A stretch of DNA of 36,859 nt from Cyanophora paradoxa (GCA_004431415.1 QPMI01000438.1:1-36859), one strand, 5' to 3'. Counted from the first letter of the stretch, positions 19,504 through 29,607 are shown. The notes: a model not told the origin generated them from the letters alone. Translations and numbers: made by a program.

Positions 19504-21373
19504 CAGCACCAGCGGCGGCAGCGCCGGCGGCCCCCACAGCGGCGCCGGCATCGCCGCCGCCCGCATTGCAGCCCCTCGGCGGGTCCTTCTCGCAGCCTTC
19601 GGCAGCACTGGCGGTGCCGGCGGCACCGGCACTGATGTTCACGCACGCGCTGGAGCTGCCGACGGAGGCGCTGCAGCGCGTCGGGCCGCAGCGCCCTGCG
19701 CACGCCCTCCCCGCCCTCGCCCTCTCCCGCGTGCGCCCTCCCACCCGCCCGCCGGCCGCCAGACTCCGCACTGACGCCGGCGCAGAACGACGCGTACATG
19801 ATCGCCTCCCTTGGCACCGCGGGGTACCTCTTCAGGTGCCCCGCACGTCCAGCCGCCGCGCTCCTGGGGCCCTGACGCGGGCGCTCCTGGCGAGGGGCAG
19901 CGTGTACGGGCGGCACGCGCGCTGGGAGCGGTTCGGGCTGATGCGGAGCGACGCGGAGGGGCCTGGGGCGAACCCCCAGTGGCCCACCGCCATCGCCTTC
20001 AGCCTCCACGACAACAACGTCGTTCTCGTCGGCACACAGGTGCCCGCCCGCCCGCTCCTTGCCCTCCAGCTACTTGCTTCTCTCAGATCGCCCCGCGTAG
20101 ACGGGTCGCGTGCGGATCTCAAACCTCAAGAGCCGGCGACCTGTGGTGGAGTGCGCCGCCGGCCTCGGGCCCAGCGGCGAGACGGTGCCCGTGGCAGCGG
20201 TGCTGCCAACGGTCTGCCGGGCGCCCTCGTGGGCGTGGTGGGTGAACCCGGGCCTCCCGGCGCCCCGCCCCGCCCCGCTGGACGCCTCCACCCCCGACCC
20301 CACCGCCGAGGGTCGCTGGATCTACTGCACCTTTGCTGCCTCTGGGACGTGCGTGATTCGACCTGTGCCCCCCTTCCCGCCGACCCGTCCTCGCCTCCAG
20401 CGGGCGGCGCAGAAGCCTGTTGGCACTCTTCATGCCCTCCGCCGAGTTGCTAAACGTGCAGCCGCCTGAGGGCGCCGGCCCCACACCGGACTGCAGTCCG
20501 CCCCTTCCACCTTTCCTATCTCAGCGCGGCGTCTTCTGACCTAGCACGCAGCACTGGCGCAGCTGGACCTCGCGGGGACCGCCCCGCATGGATCCACCGC
20601 CCGCGTCGTCCCCGGCGGTGCGCGCCTCGCCCACCCGCGCCGCTGAGCAAAGAACCCTCCGGGTGCAGGAGTGCATTTCTTCCTGCAGGGGTTTGACCCG
20701 GCGCGGCGCACACCGCCGGCACCACCGCTGCCGCGGCGCCCCGGGGGCCCGCCGCCTCCCCCGCCACTGCCGTTCGGGCTGCCGCCGGTGGACCTCCCGG
20801 AGGAGGAGACACGGCTGGCACAGCTCGTGGCGGTGACCTTTGAGGACCGCCTTGTGCTCGCCCGCCTGCGCCCGCTCCCCGCTGGCCCCGTCCCCATGGC
20901 CCTCCAGATCGTCCACGCCGCGCCCCTTCCCCGGGGCTACACCCGCTTCGAAGCCTCCGCTCTCTCTGCCGATGCAGGTGCCCTTTTCGTCCTCGCCACC
21001 CGGTCGAGGAAAGGGCAGTCCCTACTCGTCTTCGACCTCTCCCCGGGCCCCGCCAACCTCGCCTGGACTCTGCCGCCGGGCCGCCTCGCCCATCCTGCCT
21101 GCACCCTCAACCTACGTGCCGCCATCCGGCCCCGCCTGCGCACCGCCAGCGACGGCTCCCCCGGGGCGCCTCCCGCACCCGTGGATGCCCACATCGCCAC
21201 CTGCCTAGCTGCCTCACCCAAAAACCCCAGTCTGGTGCAACTTCTCACCGGTACCCGAATCTGCTGGACTGACAGTCCCGCAGGTCGCGGTGGGCACGCG
21301 AGGGGGGGCAACAACCCTTCTCCGCATCCCGGAGCCATTCCTGCGCATGCGGGGGCCGCAGCCCTATCTGTAG
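19497..21373 (+). CDS. TOPLESS-like WD40 co-repressor, C-terminal part (downstream of the insertion)
   Basis: Exons with matching phases are 19763-19835, 19901-20039, 20101-20348, 20401-20455, 20563-20617, 20669-21234 and 21284-21373 (stop TAG). The first exon after the element (AAPAAAAP... MFTHALELPTEALQRV) is not joined with certainty. Diagnostic stretches, in order, are QNDAYMIASLGTAGYLF, IAFSLHDNNVVLVGTQ joined to TGRVRISNLK, GVHFFLQ, MALQIVHAAPLPRGYTRFEA, LLVFDL, and NPSL joined to VAVGTRGGATTLLRIPEP before the end. Order and spacing parallel the second WD40 propeller and C-terminus of plant TOPLESS/TPR proteins, such as the DNNIIAIG strand and the AVGLSDG...EPLE end. These proteins repress transcription in the nucleus by linking EAR-motif factors to histone deacetylases. 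The first propeller is not visible. Introns are 49-107 nt. Confidence 0.6.
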
Positions 21374-22391
21374 GCTTGATTTCGAATTCGAAATTGCACC
21401 TCATGAAGCTCGTGTCTCGTATACGTAGCTAGTGACCCTGAGCGTAGACCAAGCCCAGCCCTGATGATGAAGCCCTCAAAGTCGAGTCGTAGTCATGAAG
21501 CTAGTGAACACTAATCCCCCGCTAAGCCGAGACCCTCAAGATCCGATTATCATGATCTTGACGTGACTCTGGCCGACTCGGCAAGGGCCTTGTGATCATG
21601 ATGAACTTCAGAAGCACTACGCCGAGCCCCTCAGGCCTAATAATTAAATGATCATGAAGCCTTGAGCTCATGTGGCGGGGCCTCCGACTCGGCGAGGCTC
21701 GCAGAGCCTCGGAGTCGACAGCTTCCTTTCAAGTTTCAAGTTTGGCTCCCTGATTATCACATATGGTGATCATGACTCAGTGACTCGTGATCATGATCAG
21801 TGACCGTCGCACACTGACGACGTCATGCCATGATGGAGGCTCTGAGGTCGAGCCTTACCGTACCCTAGTACTGAGTCATGATCAGGGCCTTGCTGCCTCG
21901 TAACCCCTTGACTCAGTGATCATAATGATCATGTCATGCCGCAGTGCGTACTAGCTATATACCCATTTCGCCATTCGCGATCGGTGCAAGCTTCAATTGC
22001 AAGGAAAGATTCAAGTCCTTGGCAAGCACAAATAAGGTACATCGTACACTCTTGGCCACTGTGAATCTTTCGTAATGTAGTAAAACCCTGGCAGCAGCTC
22101 CGCCTGCACAGGCGCAAATTAAACGCGCACAATTAACTTTTGCCAGCATCTGCGCGTGCGTGCCGAGCTCACCGACGCGCCTGGTCTGTCAAAAAACCCA
22201 CACCTCTTCACAAAGTAGTATAATCTCAACTCAGGTTCACTGCATTCCTCGATGCCAAGCATCCGAATCGATTTTTGCAGAAGCTGCTCCTGCCAACCAC
22301 CTGCCTTAGGTATTTTCACGGACACAGGTCCTGCGCAGCGATTCAACTCGGGCTGGTGCGGGATGCCGGGTTATATTAACAGAACTCATAT
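21374..22391. other. Intergenic region rich in TGATCATGA palindromes
   Basis: No gene seen. About eight TGATCATGA-type or related palindromic sites occur between 21545 and 21932, with scattered GACTCGGCGAG-like repeats. Weak minus-strand frames at 21929-22346 have no motif. Confidence 0.5.
21684..21718. other. Strong hairpin downstream of the TOPLESS-like gene
   Basis: CCGACTCGGCGAGGCTC and GAGCCTCGGAGTCG can pair around GCA, giving an almost perfect stem of about 14 bp. It lies about 310 bp after the stop codon and may mark the 3' end of the transcript; this is inference. Confidence 0.5.
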
Positions 22392-23069
22392 CTAACCTTC
22401 GACTTTGGTTATGCCCTGCGGGGAAGGCCGAGAGTCCCCGAGAACCTGCACTTCAAGCACCTGCATACTCTCGAACGACGTCTGGTGCCCGCTGGCAGAA
22501 CGCGGGATGAAGGCCCGCTTAAAAACGTCGATATTAATATCAATAGGAACGAGGAAGCGATGGTACACAGGCGGTCCCGCGCGTGTCCCGACGGTTGAGA
22601 TGAAAGGAAGTCCAGAATACTTGGCTAACTGGAAGGTACTGCAAAGAGGAACCCTTCGAATTCGGGAGATGTAAGCGCTTGCTCGAAATGTATGAGCGTA
22701 GAGCATGGAAAGCGAACCAGAGCTCTCTACCATCATATTTCGCTCGACATCGAAGCAAGGATCGTGGTGGCTTGCTCGAATGAGCTGGAGAGCATGTTGG
22801 AACTGCTCTTGAACACAGCTGCATCGATGTTCCAATGTGTGGCGGCTTGTGTCTACATTGTCACGCAACCCGCGCAGGAGATCGATCGTCTGAATGAGCG
22901 CCAATCGGTATTGCTGGGACGTTATAATCTCTGCGATCCTTTTTTCATATTCAAGGGAGTTCGATGTTGTAAGTGGCTCCGAACCATGGAACGACTTCGA
23001 CAGCTCCAAAGCAGTTAAATTGGTCGATGCCCCGAACGTCGTCTCCCAGGGATCTGTACCGTCAGCCAT
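22392..23069 (-). CDS. Unrecognised protein or C-terminal part of the aminotransferase-like gene
   Basis: A 226-codon open frame begins at the ATG at 23069 (MADGTDPWETTFGAS) and ends with a stop at 22392. Residues about 25-90 look helical (YEKRIAEIITSQQYRLALIQ, then DLLRGLRDNVDTSRHTLEH), followed by CSCVQEQFQHALQLIRASHH. The C-terminal part is VYHRFLVPIDINIDVFKRAF, then VQVLGDSRPSP. A CACCATCAG acceptor lies just upstream of the ATG, facing a GTACGTGAG donor near 23133, so this may be the last exon of the gene above it rather than a separate gene. The phases I infer for that join do not match. No family is recognised. Confidence 0.45.
   Translation of the reverse strand: MADGTDPWETTFGASTNLTALELSKSFHGSEPLTTSNSLEYEKRIAEIITSQQYRLALIQTIDLLRGLRDNVDTSRHTLEHRCSCVQEQFQHALQLIRASHHDPCFDVERNMMVESSGSLSMLYAHTFRASAYISRIRRVPLCSTFQLAKYSGLPFISTVGTRAGPPVYHRFLVPIDINIDVFKRAFIPRSASGHQTSFESMQVLEVQVLGDSRPSPQGITKVEG
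22417..22455. repeat. Conserved ~35-bp element, copy 2
   Basis: TGCGGGGAAGGCCGAGAGTC, then CCCGAGAACCTGCAC, matches 10733-10765. It lies inside the 3' end of the minus-strand open frame at 22392-23069, where it encodes VQVLGDSRPSP. Confidence 0.6.
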
Positions 23070-23129
23070 TGCGTGGACCTGATGGTGAACACATATCGAA
23101 CAATTGCAAGTTCTCGACACGTCAACAGC

Positions 23130-24996
23130 TCACGTACCAACAAGAAAGATGGGATAAGAGCTTTTCCAATGAGGATGCCGTGGACAAGAACACGCCCCCA
23201 GCGGCCACTGCCGCGTCAACGAAATCTTGAAAGGCAAAAAAAGTCCTAGCGTTTCGGAAGCACGCTGACGCGAGAAAAGACAGTTACAATGTATGCAGTC
23301 AAGAAGTAGTACATGCGAAAAACAATGCGAACTCGTGAGTGCCTCGTCGAACACAAGTGCAATTCCATAGCAAGAGCACAGATCGGATAACCGGATGAGG
23401 AAGTCGAGGGAGAGGAATTGAAGCCCCTCGACTGGATCGACACGCACGGCCTCGCAGACGATGATCCGGATTGGAAGGTCAGCAAAAGGAATGGAACGAC
23501 TCATTAACGTGTCATCCACACCCTTCACCGCCTGCCGCCTGTGTTCGATGCGCTACAGGTCGGAGTCAGTGTTGACGTTGCTCCGAAGCACGGACGAATA
23601 TAGATTAAAAGAGTGTCACCTGACGGATGTTGTCGATCACCTCCTCGATGTGAACCAGACGATCCCCTCTAATCTGATCAGTTGGCGGATGCTTTTCGTA
23701 GACAGCAGGCAAGGTCATATGCGCTTCTCTGAAAGTCCCAATCACGATTTTGCATTGCCAATCAAAACAGACAAAAGCAGACCTGCCCGGATATGCATTG
23801 GCTAGAGCAGTGGCGCTTGCTGGTTCGTTCTTGAGATTGACACCGAACACTCCGCGAGATGCGCCCCATGAGCCTTCGAGCCAGTTGATGAATCCTCCAA
23901 CTTCTCCTGAACTACGTGCGATCTGGAAAGTGCATCATCAAGAAAAAAGCCATAATAAGCAGCAGACCAGAAGGGCACACATGGTTCGCCACCTCAAACA
24001 CCACGGGCTCAAGGTCTGACACGCTCCCAGCGTTCGACAGCGTAGTCACAGTTAGACCGGACATTACATTTATGTTTTCTTCGATCTGTTCCCGCAATTT
24101 GGAAATGTCACCTGGCAGTAAGTAGTGAGCGATAGCAAATGAGAGACATAACACGGATCTTACAAGACGATTCCCTTGATGAAAAGACACCCACGGTTTC
24201 ATCCGGATCCTCAGATGCGTTCGGGCTACGATCACCGAAGCAGATGTCGCGCGAGAGAAAATCTGCAGCCGAATCGAAGCCGATTGGATCCATGAGGCGC
24301 TCCCAGAAACTGGACGAGAGTGAGACAAAAAGCTCTCGCAATGTGCATACACATGACTTGCCTGATTGAGTGGCCGAGCTGCTGCACGGTTCGCGAAACG
24401 ATGTGCGTTGCGCTGCCCCATCCTCCGGCAAAGTCGTAATCAAGACGCTGACGGTATGTCATCCAGGTAGATGAAAATCTCTCGCCCCACTCGGCCAATG
24501 CGCTCCGCAAGTGTGATGCTATTGCCCCCCACGTTTGTAGTGAAGTCTTATTGTGTGTATCCGACCATGTACACCCGTCGACGTCAAAGATTATTGTCTC
24601 GAAGGCATCGAACTCAGGACTGGGCAGCGCGCAGCAGGTCCTGATGATCAATTACGTCTGGACAGCTCGCTAGCGGCTGGGAGTCGACGAAAAACATGCA
24701 CCTGAACGCGCGTATAACATCTTCAAAGCTGGCCTGCGGAGGCAGGGCACGGCGGACAGCAAGGATGACGAGGAATGCCACCGTTGCGGGAGGCGAATCG
24801 GGCAGGTGCAGATCCAGACTCTCCACGGCCACCCTTCCAGAGGACCAGAATGACTTACGTAAGAAAGATGAGCATGCGCGCACTCACTGAAGCACAGCTG
24901 ACAGCGAAGCGAGGGCAACGAGAGCCTTTGTATGGTCCGAAGTTTGTCGGAGTGCGCGTGCAGAAGCACCTGTTGAGGACGGTTGCTCGAAAGCAC
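23130..24996 (-). CDS. Class-III (PLP) aminotransferase-like protein, multi-exon
   Basis: The 5' exons (about 24890-24665) encode SLDLHLPDSPPATVAFLVIL and ASFEDVIRAF. Then FETIIFDVDGCTWSDTHN (about 24600) resembles the 'DxDG..y.D' start of class-III aminotransferases. LTVTTLSNAGSVSDLEPVVF (about 24050) is in the position of the SGSEA phosphate-binding motif. NEPASATALANAYPGRSAFV (about 23810) and IIVCEAVRVDPVEGLQFLSL, then YGIALVFDEALTS (about 23470-23335), match the 'EPvq...G...lr.lc...g.llifDE' block whose Asp contacts the cofactor. The catalytic lysine, expected some 25-35 residues later, is not evident in the exon that follows (about 23270-23135, DFVDAAVAAGGVFLS). The fold assignment rests on motif order only; it could be inactive or mis-spliced in my reading. 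The biological substrate is unknown. Confidence 0.42.
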
Positions 24997-25019
24997 GACG
25001 GAGTTCCTCTGCGACGAGA

Positions 25020-25372
25020 ATGAGGATGAGGGCCAAGACCCGCCATAGCTAGCGCGGCCTACGAGCTAGCATGACGCGCTATGACATCGATACCAGTAGC
25101 ATACCCTTCCAGTCTGACATTCTGACCGCTGACTGCGTTCTGACCGCTGACTGCGGGCGCGCTGCACGTACTTCGAGTACCCCCCACCCGCCACTCAGCG
25201 GCCACTGAAACTGGAAAGGCGCTAGAACCAGATCCCATGAAGCGCCCGCTTTCGCCGGGCGGTGAACATTCTGGCGGTGAACATCAGAGCAAGATTGAAC
25301 GGCCCGGTGAACACCTGCGCTTTTGTGGTCAGCGCGTTTTCATCTTACTAGCACCCTCTGGCAGGGGCCGGA
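25020..25372. other. Intergenic region with small tandem repeats
   Basis: TGACCGCTGACTGCG occurs twice at an 18-bp spacing (25123 and 25141). GGCGGTGAACAT-type repeats occur three times at about 25259-25312. No gene seen. Confidence 0.5.
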
Positions 25373-25471
25373 ATGTCCAGCACAATGCCCGTTAGCGGAG
25401 CCGACAGCCACCCGCTGGCAGGGGTCGGAATGTCAAGCTCAATGCCCGTGAGCGGCGCCGCCAGCGAGGGA
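25358..25471 (+). repeat. 57-bp in-frame tandem duplication
   Basis: Two 57-bp units start at 25358 and 25415. From the ATG at 25373 they encode MSSTMPVSGADSHPLAGVG followed by MSSSMPVSGAASEGNES, and the frame ends at 25531. Because 57 is 19 codons, the duplication keeps the frame. It could be a first coding exon of the F-box gene that follows. Confidence 0.6.
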
Positions 25472-25543
25472 AACGAGAGTCGTACCGGTTCGCGGACGGA
25501 ATCCATGCATGCATTGCTGTCTCGCAAGTAAAGCTGACTGCGC

Positions 25544-28012
25544 GTGCACGAAGACTCGTCTGCGCATGTGGAGCTCGAGGCCGGAGGCGGCGGCGAGGCT
25601 GCCTATCTTCCCGACGCTCTTATCGTGGAAGCTCTCAAGAACGCTGACTTCGTCGATTTGTGGACGGGTTACGGATTCATAAGGTTTCGCCAGCGTTCGG
25701 CAAGCTGCTCCGAAATCTTGCTATTGGCGAGCTCAATCTATCGTTCGCACTTGAATCTCGCGGGGTCGTGATTGCGATCTGCATACCCTCTATGGCGGCG
25801 AGGAAGTCCGCTGGCTGGCACAACGCGTCACGGAAACGATGCGCGAGCAAGCAATAGCGTCATGGAGTCGGCTTTTGAGGTTTTGCATTCGATGTGCCGC
25901 GGCGTGGGGTTTTCGCACAAGTGTGTTTCGCTTGGAGGGCAGTTTCTACAAGCAAGTCGATCAGGTCTTCGTTACGCTGGTGAAATCTTGCGTTTTCGTT
26001 TTCGTGATTGTGACATTTTTCAATTACGCACATTTTTTGCGACACGGCAGGTTCCCCGCCTGCTCTCCCAACTCGACGGGCTTCGCACGCTCAGGATTGC
26101 TCACCAGGCACCAGACAGCGAATTTATCCGTGCATCTCGCACTGCTCGTCGTTATGCATACATTTTGAAGGTCCTACAAGAATGCCCCAAGACTGTCGAG
26201 CACTTGAGTTTGCTTCTGTCAGTCTCCGACGGTCGCAACGATAAGTCCCTATCCGCATCTTGGCTAGGTACCCTCAGCAAGCGCATATTCGCATTAATAT
26301 TCCAGTGGTTTTCATTGACTGTACATAGATCCGGTACTTTCTTCCGCTTGCGAAGGTCCAGGTTCGTCGGGTTAGATGCATCCACGTCTTATTTATCGTG
26401 TAGCCACGTGCAAATGTGCTCACACATTCGATGCAGAACGAGAAGTATTCAATGGGATTGTCGCGGCCCTTTCTGCCCTTCCAGCCTCATGCATGTGGAC
26501 TTCGGCGAAGGCATGCTCGTAAACAGGCGCATGCTTGAAGAGCTCGCGCCAGCACTTCCAAAGTTGGAATCTCTGGGACTAGACGTCGACGGTCCGATCC
26601 CGACTCTCTTTCTCTCTCTGTCTCTGTCTCTCTCTCTCTCTTCTCACGAGCAGTCGAACATCTTCCGCAGCTGGTCCGCGCTCGAATCAAGATGTCATCA
26701 CGGAATGTGCAGTCGCAATTGCTGAGCGCTTTCCAAAGCTGAAGCATCTTCGATTGTTTGTCAACGCTTCACCTGGTCATCATGCTCAGCTGCCGGCTGC
26801 GTTTGCACGTATTGGAAAAATGAAAGAGCTGAGAAGCGTGCATATAGGTTTGCTCTGTCATCGAAGTATGCACGTATACGTATGCTTCGTCCTCTGAAGA
26901 CTTCATATGCAGATCACACCGCATTTCGTGCCCTGGCGCTGTGCACTAGGTTGCCAGATTTCGATCTCAAGAAGCTTCGCAAGTTTTCGGTTGACCTCAC
27001 CGGGCTACCGCGCCCTTGTCGGATTGCCTGCCCATGGGAGCCATCACTAAGACGGAGGTGTCTTATATTGTTTATTTATCAATTCCGATTGCAAAGTTTA
27101 CATCTCGCTCACATCCGAGTAGGTTCTCCCGGAGCTTGATCGAATTGAGTTATTCAATGCTCCAAATCATTATTCGCTGGTGGACCTTGTGATGACCTGT
27201 CTGGCAGGCAATGAGCTCGGCGAGTCGTCGTCCAGTCAATCGCAAAGCACGAAGCAGAAGCAAAAGCAAAAGCAGAAGCAGCCTGAGTCTTATCCGAGGC
27301 AACTGTCTGTCGCTATATCTATTGACGACTGCGGTGACACTGGCCCGTGCTTCAGTAGCGAGATTGTGGGATCGAGCTCGAGGACGGCCTTCGCTTGCAC
27401 TGACCTTCCCGACGTCAATCAAAGTAGAATCGGCTTCAATCAAGCATCCATGTCGCCAATTCTTGCAAACTTGCGCTCACTTGATCTCTCCGTCACTGGC
27501 TGCGGCGGATACTTGGCGAGTGTGCTCACGCAACTTTCATCCGTCGTTGCGTGGAGCGCGATTCTGCAAGCCGTCAAACTTGAGATCGTCCATCAAATTC
27601 CATTCCATGTTCACAGCAAGGATTCTGTGCTGGCTGAAACATCTCTTGCGCTTCACATGGTGGACCTGCTCATGACAAAGCCCAACGTCTTCACGGCAAT
27701 CAAGCGGGTGGGCCTCGTGCCTGTCGCGTGCGAGAATCAGTCGCTTGCGCGATGCGCGAATCTGGAACGAGTGGATCTCGTGTACAGGGCCGCCCGGAAC
27801 GAGTTGATCGATTTGTGTGTCCTCGCTTCAGCTCTGCAACCTCTCCGTCCATCGCTACCCAACTGAATAGATGGCCTTCGTGCAACATTCGTTTTGTGAA
27901 GGACGCGATTTCGGACCCCATGGCCAAACTCGTAAAAGCTTTGCTTCCAGGTTGGCATATTGCCTTTAGTCATGTTGCAGACGCTCTTGCCACTCGTGCT
28001 CGCTTCTGGTGA
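25544..28012 (+). CDS. F-box/LRR-like protein, multi-exon
   Basis: The start is uncertain; the ATG at 25373 may supply the first exon. The F-box reads YLPDALIVEALKNADFVDLW (about 25603-25662), then, one frame over, KVSPAFGKLLRNLAIGELNL, the expected second half. MREQAIASWSRLLRFCIRCA leads to an intron at about 25980-26050. Repeats follow: VPRLLSQLDGLRTLRIAHQA, PKTVEHLSLLLSVS, LEELAPALPKLESLGLDVDG, then after a (TC)n tract VITECAVAIAERFPKLKHLR, and GKMKELRSVHI before 26855. From 27123 VLPELDRIELFNAPNH opens a 248-codon frame with a (KQ)n tract (27255-27282) and NLRSLDLSVTGCGGYL, ending at 27866. A shifted frame to 28012 (DAISDPMAKLVKALLPGWHI) looks like the true C-terminus. Inferred role: SCF-type substrate receptor. 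The frame breaks leave its integrity in doubt. Confidence 0.5.
26606..26642. repeat. (TC)n microsatellite
   Basis: A run of TCTC/TCTG dinucleotides lies between two leucine-rich exons of the F-box/LRR-like gene, where it probably forms the pyrimidine tract of an intron. Confidence 0.75.
27249..27283 (+). repeat. Repeat encoding Lys-Gln tract
   Basis: AAGCAGAAGCAAAAGCAAAA-type repeats encode KQKQKQKQKQ within the long exon that starts at 27123. Confidence 0.8.
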
Positions 28013-28249
28013 TGGTGAATTTCCAGAAATATTGTCGTTCTCTCTCTGTCTTACTACAAACTTGCAATTGCTACTTGCAATTGGCCGGGATTCTTGGACA
28101 GAACTTTAAATTTAGACGGGCTATAGCGCGCTGCTTTTTAGAATTTCACCTGTACACGGTGTTTTGCATTAGATAGCCTCTGTACCCTCGCTCCAATTAT
28201 ACTGTACCCTCTGTCCGGGTTACCGACCAGAACGGAAATCAAAGTTTTC

Positions 28250-29257
28250 ATGGAGCACGCTGTAGCTTGCAAGATAGGGCAGCATCAGGACGAATGCGGT
28301 CCTACAATCACAAAGCGTGCGATGGATGACGGCCGCGGCAACATCAACGGACTTGTTCCGGCTTCGGTCGGTGATGACCACCAGAAGCGTGCTCGTACCG
28401 AAGGCAATGCGCCGGATTTTGAGGTTTCAAAGACTGGTGCGCGGCCGCTTTTAAATTGTTGATTGTGTTTGGATCTCTGAATTCCAATCTGGCTCTGCAG
28501 ACACTGAGAGTGACGTGCTGGATGTCGCTTGCGCCCAGCCCCAGGTAAAGCTGCGAGTGTGCGGTGTTGGACTTCTGCTGGATCTTGGTCGAAGATTCTG
28601 ATCGGACAAAGCAGCAGGAGCAGCGTGAAATAGTGGTAACCGATGTTCAGTCCGTGCCGGTTCCTGACGGCGATGCGATTCTTAATGAAACTGAGAATTC
28701 CAAGAATGATCTTATGGACAATATCGACGCACGTCGCGCCCAGCTCCAGGTATGGTTTTCATCATTCCCCCCGAGTTCACTTGCATATGAATATAATGTG
28801 ATGCATCTCCAGGTGGATAATGCATTCGATCTCGAAACGTCAAAGGAGCAGGAGCAGGATGCAATCGTGGCGACCGGCGTTCAGCCCGTGCCGGTTCCTG
28901 ACGGCGATGCGATTCTTAATGAAACTGAGAATTCCAAGAACGATCTTATGGACAATATCGATGCACGTCGCGCCCAGCTCCAGGTATGGTTTCTCTTTCC
29001 CCCCCTGAATTCACCTGTTTACGAATTGAATTCGACGCACCTTCCAGGTGGATAATGGAGTCGATTCCGTGCGGGCTGCTGCCGGCGATGCGAAGCTAAA
29101 TGTGCTTGAGAATGCCAAGAACGCTGTCATGGAATTCGAAGATGCACATCGCGCCTCTTGCCAGTCCAGGTTTGGCTTTAATAAAACGACAGACTCAGAT
29201 TGACGCTTTTTGCAGGTTGATGATGGATTCGATTCGAATTCAGTGACGTCAGAGTAA
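28250..29257 (+). CDS. Small acidic protein built from tandemly duplicated exons; family unknown
   Basis: Exon 1 runs from the ATG at 28250 to 28437, with HQKRART, a short basic patch that could be a nuclear signal. Exon 2 is 28501-28544 (DTESDVLDVACAQPQ). Exon 3 starts near 28597 and ends at 28749. Exon 4 is 28813-28983 and exon 5 about 29048-29169. Exon 6 ends VDDGFDSNSVTSE at 29257. Exons 3 and 4 share almost identical VPVPDGDAILNETENSKNDL and MDNIDARRAQLQ. Exon 5 is a diverged copy (AGDAKLNVLENAKNAVMEFE) with a five-base insertion near its 3' end. Exons 4-6 begin with GTGGATAAT- or GTTGATGAT-like sequence (VDN/VDD). Introns are about 47-65 nt. The protein is acidic and likely helical. It is not recognised; its setting among F-box genes gives no firm clue. 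Confidence 0.55.
28640..29170 (+). repeat. Exon-plus-intron tandem repeat (~234 bp, 2 close + 1 diverged copy)
   Basis: GTGCCGGTTCCTGACGGCGA occurs near 28652 and 28886 with the downstream exon and GTATGG intron start conserved. The third unit at 29048-29170 is diverged. Confidence 0.8.
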
Positions 29258-29490
29258 CAGCAGCAGCAGTGAGCTGGAGCAGTATATGCAGAGCAGCTCA
29301 GGCAAGCAAGCTCTAGTCACTTAGCAGAGCATCTCAAGCAGAGCAGCTTAGGCAAGCAAGCTCAGGCAGGCAGAGCACATTCCGCTTATGCACTTCGGTC
29401 GAGAAAGACATGTTTTCGGACATTTAATCTGTTATCGTGAAAAACCTTGCATAATTGCATATTTAATCTGTTATCGTGAGAAACCTGCAA
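29258..29490. repeat. Short direct repeats downstream of the duplicated-exon gene
   Basis: A CAG run, then CAGAGCAGCTYAGGCAAGCA-type repeats (29290-29375), and ATTTAATCTGTTATCGTGA twice (about 29422 and 29462). No gene seen in this stretch. Confidence 0.7.
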
Positions 29491-29607
29491 GGATACACTT
29501 AATAAGAATTTGCAAGGGCGCCTGCCACCCTGAATCCTTGATTGAGAGCCCCTGATATGTGCACATGCACTGAGAAAATATCTAATTGATTCCACCGCAC
29601 TCCGCGC

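Noticed and set aside
19410-20009. Minus-strand frames opposite the TOPLESS-like exons
   Set aside because: Shadows of GC-rich coding DNA; the plus-strand exons have consistent phases and recognisable motifs.
25980-26050. Hydrophobic stretch VFVFVIVTFF as a membrane helix in the F-box/LRR protein
   Set aside because: It lies in a GT...AG intron; coding resumes with VPRLLSQLDGLRTL after the CGGCAG acceptor.
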